Source: Budorcas taxicolor (lineage: Eukaryota; Chordata; Mammalia; Artiodactyla; Bovidae). Taken from it: a stretch of 64,000 bases of DNA. Positions 56,992-64,000 of the stretch are shown one piece after another. Each line of letters opens with the position of its first letter. Position 1 is the stretch's first letter. The position numbers were made by a program, and so were the translations under genes. The stretch covers positions 178,367,170-178,431,169 of the forward strand of contig NC_068910.1 of assembly GCF_023091745.1 (NCBI RefSeq), in the 5' to 3' direction. Under the pieces are notes generated by a model. The model did no database searches and was not told the DNA's origin. It saw nothing but the letters and a program-made list of their open reading frames with translations.

Positions 56992-58377
56992 TATTTTTTC
57001 CCATTCAGTAGATTGTTTTTTTTATTTTGTCAGTGATTTCCTTTGCTGTGCAAAAGCTTTTCAGTTTAATGAGACCCCATTTGCTTATTTTTGCCTATAT
57101 TTCCTAAGTTACAAGAGACTGATCCAAAAAGACATCACTACAATTTATGTCAGAGTGTTCTGCCTATGTTTTTCACTAGAATTCTATGGTTTCTGGTCTT
57201 ATATTTAGATATTATATTTAATCCATTTTAAGTTTACTTTTGAATATGGTATTAGAGAATGTCCTAACTTCATTCATTTACGTGTATCTGTCCAGTTTCC
57301 CAGCATCACTAGTAAAGAGATCATCTTTCTCCATTGTATCTTCTTGCCTCCTTTACAGTAGATTAATTGACCAGAAGTGAATGGGTCTATTTCTAGGGTT
57401 TCTATCCTGTTCCATTGATCTCTGTTTCTGTTTTGTGCCGGTATGGTACTCTTTTGATGACTGTAGCTTTGTAGTATTGTCTGAAGTCAGAGAGCCTTAT
57501 TCCTCCACCTCCATTTTTCTTTCTCAAAAGATTGTTTTGGCTCTTTAGGATCTTTTGTGTTTCCATACAAATTTTTTAATTATTTGCTCTAGTTCTATGA
57601 AAAATGCTATTGGTAATTTGATAAATATGCATTGAATCTGTAGATTACCTCCAGATAGTACAGTCATTTTCAGTTCAGTCATGTCTGACTCTGCAATCCT
57701 GTGGACTGCAGCATGCCAGGCCTCCCTGTCCACCAGCTCACGGAGTTTACACTAACTCATGTCCACTGAGTCAGTGATAATATCCAACCGTCTCATCCTC
57801 TGTTGTCCCCTTCTCCTCCTGCCTTCAATCTTTCCCAGCATCAGGGTCTTTTTAAATGAGTCAGTTCGTCACATCAGGTGGCCAAAGTATTGGAACTTCA
57901 GATTTAGCATCAGTCCTTCCAATGAATATTCAGGACTGATTACCTTTAGAATGGACTGGTTGGATTTCCTTGCAGTCCAAGGGACTCTCAAGAGTCTTCT
58001 CCAACATCACAGTTCAAAAGCATCAATTCCTCAGCGCTCATCTTTTTTTAGAGTCCGACTCTCACATCCATACATGACTACTGGAAAAACCATAGCTTTG
58101 ACTAGACAGACCTTTGTTCGCAAAGTAATGTCTCTGCTTTTTAATAGTCTATCTAGATTGGTCATAACTTTCTTCCAATGAGTAAGTGTCTTTTAATTTC
58201 ATGGCTGCATTCACCATGGCTGCACCATGGCTGCAGTGATTTTGGAGCCCAGAAAAATAAAGTCTGCCACTGTTTCCCCATCTATTTGCCATGAAGTGAT
58301 GGGATTAGATGCCCTGATCTTAGTTTTCTGAATGTTGAGCTTTAAGCCAACTTTTTCATCCTCCTCTTTCACTCTCA

Positions 58378-58695
58378 TCAAGAGGCTCTTTCTGCCACGA
58401 GGGTGGTGTCATCTGCATATCTGAGGTTATTGATATTTGTCCCGGCAATCTTGACTCCAGCTTGTGCTTCCTCCAGCCCAATGTTTCTCATGATGTACTC
58501 TGCATATAAGTTAAATAAGCAGGGTGACAATATACAGTCTTGACATATGCCTTTCCCTATTTGACACCAGTCTGTTGTTCCATGTTCAGATCTAACTGCT
58601 TCTTCATGACCTGCATACAGATTTCTCAAGAGGCAGGTCAAGTGGTCTGGTATACCCATATCTTGAAGAATTTCCCACAGTTTGTGGTGATCCAC
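58378..58695 (-). pseudogene. BovB reverse transcriptase fragment, altered QGC motif
   Basis: A 105-codon frame with YADD at residues 93-96 (NINNLRYADDTTLVAE). At 52-54 it reads QDC where the other copies here read QGC, a change expected to harm the RT. The frame shifts after AERAS. Confidence 0.9.
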
Positions 58696-59030
58696 ACAGT
58701 CAAAAGCTTTGGCATAGTCAATAATGCAGAAATAGATGTTTTTCTGGAACTCTCTTGCTTTTTCAGTGATCCAGCAGATGTTGGCAATTTTATCTCTGGT
58801 ACCTCTGCCTTTTCTAAATCCACTTGAACATCTGGAAGTTCATAGTTCACATACTGTTGAAGCCTGTCTTGGAGACTTTTGAGCATTATTTTACTAGCAT
58901 GTGAGATGAGTGCAATTGTGTGACAGTTTGACATTCTTTGACATTGTCTTTCTTTGGGATTGGAATGAAAATTCCACAGGACCTTTTCCAGTCCTATGGC
59001 CACTGCCCAGTTTTCCAAATTTGCTGGCAT
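58638..59030 (-). pseudogene. BovB RT fingers fragment
   Basis: A 130-codon frame with CHTIALISHASKIMLKSLQD and LQQYVNYELPDVQ, the RTE fingers/palm segment upstream of the YADD piece. A frameshift after about residue 85 garbles the rest. The adjacent upstream frame (58994-59473) carries SGGDGIPVELFQILKDDTV and runs into the reversed Bov-tA. Confidence 0.85.
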
Positions 59031-59242
59031 ATTGAGTGCAGCACTTTCACAGTGTCATCTTTCAGGATTTGAAATAGCTCAACTGGAATTCCATCACCTC
59101 CACTAGTTTTGTTCCTAATGATGCTTCCTAAGGCCCACTTGACTTCACATTCCAGGATGTCTGATTCTAGGTAAGTGATCACACCATTCTGGTTATCTGA
59201 GTCATGAAGATCTTTTTTTGTACAGTTCTTCTGTGTTCTTGG

Positions 59243-59456
59243 TGGTTTCCCTGGTGGCTCAGAGGTTAAAGCATCTGCCTGCAGTGTGGGAGACCTGGGT
59301 TCAATCCCTGGGTCAGGAAGATCCCCTGGAGAAGGAAATTGGAACCCACTCCAGTATTCTTGCCTGGAGAATCCCAGGATGGGGGAGCCTGGTGGGCTAC
59401 AGTCCATGGGGTCACAAAGAGTCGGACATGACTGAGCGACTTCACTTTCACTTTCT
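59243..59456 (+). mobile_element. Bov-tA SINE nested in BovB, with target duplication
   Basis: Nearly full length: 'tttccctggtggctcagagg', GGTTCAATCCC, 'gatcccctggagaaggaaat', 'gggagcctggtgggctacag', 'gacatgactgagcgacttca'. TTCTGTGTTCTTGG at 59229-59242 and 59457-59470 is a perfect 14-bp TSD inside BovB. It is the last of the nested events here. Confidence 0.96.
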
Positions 59457-60894
59457 TTCTGTGTTCTTGGCACCTCTTCTTAATATCTTCTGCTTCTGTT
59501 ATGTCTGTACCATTTCTGTCCTTTATTGTGCCCATCTTTGCATGAAATGTTCCCTTGATAGCTTTAATTTTCCTGAAGAGAACTTTAGTCTTTCCCTTTC
59601 TATTGTTTTCCTCTATTTCTTTGCACTGATCCATGAGGGAGGCCTTCTTATCTCTTCTTGCTATTCTTTGGAACTCTGCATTCAAATAGGTATCTTTCCT
59701 TTTCTCCTTTGCCTTTCACTTCTCTTCTTTTCTCAGTATTTGTAAGGCCTCCATCTATAGGCACTTGGACGTTCTTCAGGCACTCTGTCTATCAGATCTA
59801 ATGAATCTCTGTCACTTCCACTGTATAATCGTAAGGAATTTGATTTAGGTCATACCAGAATGGTCTAGTGGTTTTCCCTACTTTCTTCAATTTAAGTCTG
59901 AATTTTCCAGTAAGGAGTTCATAGTCTGAGTTCATGGTCATTTTAACAATATAAATTCTTCCAACCCAACAACATAGTATTATCTTTCTATTTGTTCGTG
60001 TCATCTTCCATTTCTTTCATCAGTTTCTTATAGATTTCTGAGCACAGATCTTTTACTTCCTTAACTAAGTTTATTCCTAAGTATTCTTTTTGATGTGGTA
60101 AGTGAGATTGTTTCCTTAATTTCTCTTTCTGATGGTTTGTTGTTAGTATATAAAAATGCAACTGATTTCTGTGTATTAATTTTTTATCCTGCAATTTTAA
60201 CACATTCATTGATGAGCTCTTGTTGTCTTCTTATGGCATCTTTAGGATTTTCAGTGTATAGTGTCATGTCATTTGCGAACAGTTTTACTTCTTTGTTTCC
60301 AATTTAGGTTTCCTTTATCTGTGTTTCTTCTCTGATTGCTATGATTAGGACTTCCAATACTATGCTGAATGTCAATGGCTAGAGTGGGCACTCTTGTTTT
60401 GTTTCTAATCTTAGAAAAAATGCTTTCCACTTTTCACCATTGAATATGATGTTAGCTGTGAGTTTTTCACAAATAAACTTTTAAATATTGAGGTATGTTA
60501 CCTCTGGCCCCTTTCTGGAGAGGTTTTTTTTTTTTTTTTTAATCATAAATGGATGTTGAGTTTTATCAAAAGTTTTCTGGATCTGTTGAAATGATCGTAT
60601 GGTTTTTGGAATGGTTAAAATATCATGCAATTAGAACTAACTTATTTATGAAACAAATTTCACTAAAAGTTATTAACCTTGTAACTGTAGTCAGAATCGT
60701 ACACTCTACAAGCAGTTTGCTCTTGCAGAATCCAGTAGTCATTGTCTTTAGCCTTGGGCATAACGTCAATCTGGATTCTTGGGCCTTATATGCAAAACAA
60801 TCTATATTGATTTATATTTGCACTGTGCTTCATTATATGAGTTTCAAATGCTTATATATACATCAGTTTTACCAGGCTCAACATTTAAATTTTA

Positions 60895-60973
60895 TTGGGT
60901 TGGGCAAAAGATTCATTTAGGTTTTTCCATAACATCTTACAGAGAAATCCAAATGAACACTTGGCCAACCAAA
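60895..60973. mobile_element. Second mariner MITE copy, imperfect
   Basis: Same element as at 56917-56991 but with more differences: left arm TTGGGTTGGGCAAAAGATTC, right arm near '...tgaacacttggccaacc'. TA flanks at 60893-60894 and 60974-60975. Confidence 0.9.
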
Positions 60974-60975
60974 TA

Positions 60976-63540
60976 TATATTTAAGATTCATTGTCCATGT
61001 CTTCCATTTCCTCTCTACCTTAATATAAGTCTTTTCTCTCTTTAAGTTTGATGTGATCTTTTTAAAATTACTCAGATTTGGGGTGGATTTCTATCCATGA
61101 GGATACAAATATATGTGGTCATAAAATGGAAAATTACAGTCAATAGATTGTAATGAAATGGATGAGATATTTTGAGATTTGTAGGGTGATTGAATAAATA
61201 CTTGGAACATACAACTGAAAAAATAAAATTCCCTGGTTATGTGACTGTCAAAGCATCTATTTTGTTTAAAAAAATGATAAAATTGAACTAACCAGACAAA
61301 ATTCATGAATATGGTTTCTCTGCAATTTCTTTTTCCACTGTCTTCCTTTCCAAAATACTAGAAACTGTTGTTACTCTTATTGGCAAGAAGTAGTCAGTAA
61401 GTTATGGAGTCTTGTAGAACTGACATATTCTGGGAGTTTGAGAAAATAACTTCTCTCCTAATTTGTAAAAACCTATATGCCTTGCTACTCAGCTCCTTGG
61501 GCTCATACACACAAGGATTACATGAAATAAAGTATGTAAAGCAAAATGCATACCACAGTCTAAGTGTTCTATAATGATCAGTTCTTCTACTTTGCACACA
61601 CCCATCTCAATCATGCCTATTCTAAAAACATTTTTTGGCAAAATGCCTGCTATTTACATTAAAAGATTAATTTTCCTTCCTCTAAAGAAACCTTCTTGTA
61701 TTCAACTTCCTTTTTTCACTTTTTTCTATTATTTTAGCCCCATCGAAACAGAAAAGTTATTACATAACACACCTTTGTGTTTTCAATCAGCAGACTTCAA
61801 CATAAGCCCCTTTACCTGTACTTCTAGTAACACTTTATTTGCAATTTTAACAATTGCAGAGTTCACAAAGGACTTTCATCTTAACAATGGTATGAAAAGT
61901 TGGACATTTGCTATCTTCAAATAGTCTCACTTCCCTTCATCCTAGGTTTTTAAAGATTATTTTTCTAGCCTTTTTCTGTTCAAACTATTGACTGCTCATC
62001 AGAGTGCATTTCATCATAGTCCATTAGACCTGGATAAGTAGGAAAAAATTGCAATTAAGAAAGCTTTCCATTCGCTTCAACTTTTATGGAAGGCTATAAG
62101 GTTGCTGTGAGCTCTTACAGAATGTTCAACTGTGGTAGTCTGAATTACACTACCCAATTTCAGTTGCCTGCTTCCTAATAGCTAAAAAATTCATGGGGCA
62201 AAGACCTTCAGCCCCACTCTTGGATCTTAGCTGCTCCCCTCTCTCCCAGAGAGAATTCCTGACACATTTTGCTCTTCTGAAATATTATGAGCATATGAAG
62301 AGAGATTGAGTAAGAGTCAGGATGAGAAAGGGAAGGGGTAGGGATAGAAAGGATGGGAGGAGAGGTTTTTCTGATCAGAACCATATAAACTACTAAAAAT
62401 TCTTTACCCTTTGTACTTGCCATGAAATGAAGGATCTTTTGTGCTTTCCACACCCAAGTTTGGAGGGAATAGCTAAATGAAGACATTTTCCTTTAAAAAA
62501 AGCCACAAACCACTTTTTCAAAGCTTGAATTAATAAGGTCCTTTGCAACAATGTTTCTCTGTGACTGTTCAGTTTTCAAAATGGAAATCTGTAGAATGTC
62601 AGTTCCTTTTTAGCTAGAAAAAAATAGGACCGCATGAAACCCCTTTTAAAACATTCCTCCAGTGCAAGCATTTTAAATAATTTCTCAAAGGAAAGTACTA
62701 TATTCTGAGTGAATAGCATGACATTATGAACTACATCTAACGTAAGATTTTGCTTCGACAGGCCTGTCAATGCGTCTTAGTTCCACTGTAATGAAATGAA
62801 AATCATGCAAGCTTAGAAGAAATATCTTCCTCACCCTGATACTCTTTATTAACTGTGGAATTGTGCTATTTTTCTTCACCATGGCAACAAAAGCACACAA
62901 TAGAGTTCGCTCTCACCTTCTCTGCACAAGGTGATAGAGAAAAACAGTAACAAAGAAAAGTGAGGCAAACACAGATTTCAGAGAAAAAGGAGTTAAGAAA
63001 GCCCGTGAATGCAGGGTAGTATGAACTCAATGATCAGCAGTTTCCTACACTAGATGATGCAACCCAGAAAAGAGACTTTCAGTTTATACTTGATTAAATC
63101 TCTGAATTGGTGACTTCTAATGTCAACCAGTCAACTGAAAGACCAATTTAAATGATCTCAGTTTACAGTCAGATTAATGTCAATGAAAGGCATAGACTGA
63201 CCAGTAATCTTGAAATAAAACTCTGAATTACTCATGTGCAGGTCACTTAAAAGTAAAGAGCATTTTCTCATCAGCACTTACAATTCTTTGCATTTTTTAC
63301 AGAATCAAAGCTGATTTGCACTATGAAATATTTTAGCCACAACTTTTTTTCAGAAAATAGTTTGGAATAAAATGTCAACTATTCTATAGTGTGTTCAGTA
63401 TACATTGTTCAAAATATCCAAAGCCATTCATCATCTTCTAACGTTCTGAGGTCCATAAATGGGTTGTCTTTCACTAGGACATACTGACATAGGCCAAAAT
63501 GCCAGAAATGGGCCAATTGATTATTGCCTATTCAGGGAAA
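60976..63540. other. Unique sequence, no gene seen
   Basis: No repeat of ruminant age recognised. Open frames up to 116 codons (plus 61574-61924; minus 62208-62486) have no family features. Repeat-poor, like 22.2-25.6 kb. Confidence 0.45.
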
Positions 63541-63541
63541 A

Positions 63542-63577
63542 GGGGGGCTAGGGGGGTTGTGGGGGTGGGGGGGGGGG
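63542..63577 (+). repeat. G-run tract, G-quadruplex motif
   Basis: Runs of 6, 6, 5 and 11 G (63542-63547, 63551-63556, 63561-63565, 63567-63577) with loops of 3, 4 and 1 nt. This fits the standard G-quadruplex pattern on the plus strand. Confidence 0.92.
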
Positions 63578-63796
63578 CAGGAATCACATTAGATTTTCAT
63601 CACCTGAGAAGCAATGCAAGAATTAACAAATTAGTACTCAGTTACTAGAAATTAAATCATTACATTGTAGCTAGGAAGACAAAATATTTGATTGAATCAC
63701 AGGATTTAACTGATGTAGAACTTAAAGGAATTAAAAAAAATCAATTTTTGGCCATTTAGTAAACAAAGTGACCAATACTGCGTCCTATTCTTGATG

Positions 63797-63824
63797 CCCC
63801 CCACCCCACCCCCCCGCTCCCCCC
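63797..63824 (-). repeat. C-run tract, minus-strand G-quadruplex motif
   Basis: C runs of 6, 4, 7 and 6 (63797-63802, 63804-63807, 63809-63815, 63819-63824) with loops of 1, 1 and 3 nt, giving a quadruplex motif on the minus strand. It lies about 220 bp from the plus-strand G tract. Confidence 0.92.
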
Positions 63825-64000
63825 GCCAGATAGTTTTTAGTATCATGTTTTACTAAAAGCAAAATTGACACTTATATTCAGGGGAAAGTTTCAAAATAGT
63901 GTTTTAAAAATAGAAAACTAATTTGGGAGGACTTTAGGAAAGATGAGGAAAAGAATGCCTATTTAAATAAATGCCCTCTTTGAAGCCCAGAAATAGCAAA
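63825..64000. other. Unique sequence to window end
   Basis: Nothing recognised. Confidence 0.4.

Larger units (their letters stand above)
57671..59936 (-). mobile_element. Long BovB nested in L1, itself hosting a Bov-tA
   Basis: Reverse complement of BovB from 'cagttcagtcatgtctgact' through RT and linker to about 59936, about 2.0 kb without the Bov-tA at 59243-59456. GTCATTTT at 57663-57670 and 59937-59944 is the TSD in the L1, which continues on both sides. A small duplication (about 58211-58236, 'caccatggctg' twice) lies in the thumb region. Frames are broken, and the AP endonuclease part is missing. Confidence 0.93.
55724..60610 (-). mobile_element. Long L1 remnant hosting SINE, mariner and BovB
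   Basis: One minus-strand L1. The 3' UTR runs from about 55724 and the ORF2 C-terminus lies at 56001-56570 (peptides CPSTDEWIKKMWYIYTIGYH and [20 protein letters not shown]). Further ORF2 follows to 57662, then after the BovB it resumes at 59945 ('aacaatataaattcttccaa') and continues into the RT region to about 60610. A T-run lies at 60523-60540. With the insertions removed it is about 2.3 kb of L1 in collinear order. No frame is intact. Confidence 0.85.

Noticed and set aside
60549..60920. Possible 123-codon plus-strand gene
   Set aside because: It begins in reversed L1 and ends in the mariner element. It is composite and not gene-like.

Overview
This window looks like ruminant (pecoran, cow/sheep/goat-like) nuclear DNA: AT-rich, CpG-poor, with no credible cellular protein-coding gene. 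The diagnosis rests on the repeats. There are many copies of the BovB (RTE-type) LINE and its short 3' fragments (ART2A type), about twenty Bov-tA / BovA2 SINEs, two CHR-type cetartiodactyl SINEs, artiodactyl L1 fragments and two tiny mariner elements of the type common in cattle. Older mammal-wide repeats (L2, MIR, L1M, a Tigger end, a probable hAT fragment) form the substrate. I infer intergenic or intronic DNA. Nearly every long open frame is a piece of BovB or L1, or an antisense shadow of one. All repeat names come from memory of consensus sequences, so subfamilies and edges are approximate unless target-site duplications (TSDs) are given.

Layout. 1-9.6 kb: unique DNA, a BovA2, a striking 144-bp hairpin (2435-2578), then L1 blocks (minus 2.8-5.1 kb; plus 6.6-7.5 kb; minus 7.5-8.6 kb; old plus 8.7-9.1 kb) carrying Bov-tA insertions. 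9.6-16.5 kb: three minus and one plus BovB fragments, two old L1 blocks, BovA2. 16.5-22.2 kb: two L2 blocks split by Bov-tA, BovB and BovA2 insertions, plus MIR and CHR. 22.2-29.4 kb: mostly unrecognised unique sequence. 29.4-30.5 kb: a well-preserved 5'-truncated L1 with a clean TSD. 30.6-36.3 kb: mostly unique, with Bov-tA, MIR, hAT-like and a 217-bp L1 3' tail. 36.3-48.2 kb: the BovB-dense core, including a near full-length but broken BovB (38.3-41.6 kb), an inverted BovB pair (43.4-45.6 kb) and a Tigger end. 48.5-52.8 kb: SINEs, a U2 snRNA retropseudogene, old L1 and MIR. 52.9-54.3 kb: an L1 with a 5' inversion, itself hit by BovB. 55.7-60.6 kb: one L1 hosting a Bov-tA, a mariner and a BovB which in turn hosts a Bov-tA. 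61-64 kb: unique DNA ending in a pair of opposite-polarity G/C-run tracts.

Functionally, the window records retrotransposition. L1-type machinery presumably mobilised the processed U2 fragment. BovB-type machinery is thought to have mobilised the Bov-tA/BovA SINEs, which share its 3' end. No autonomous copy here has an intact open reading frame. I found no system that I can claim is new. The best candidates for a second look are the hairpin at 2.4 kb, the U2 retropseudogene, the inverted L1 and the BovB tail-to-tail junction.
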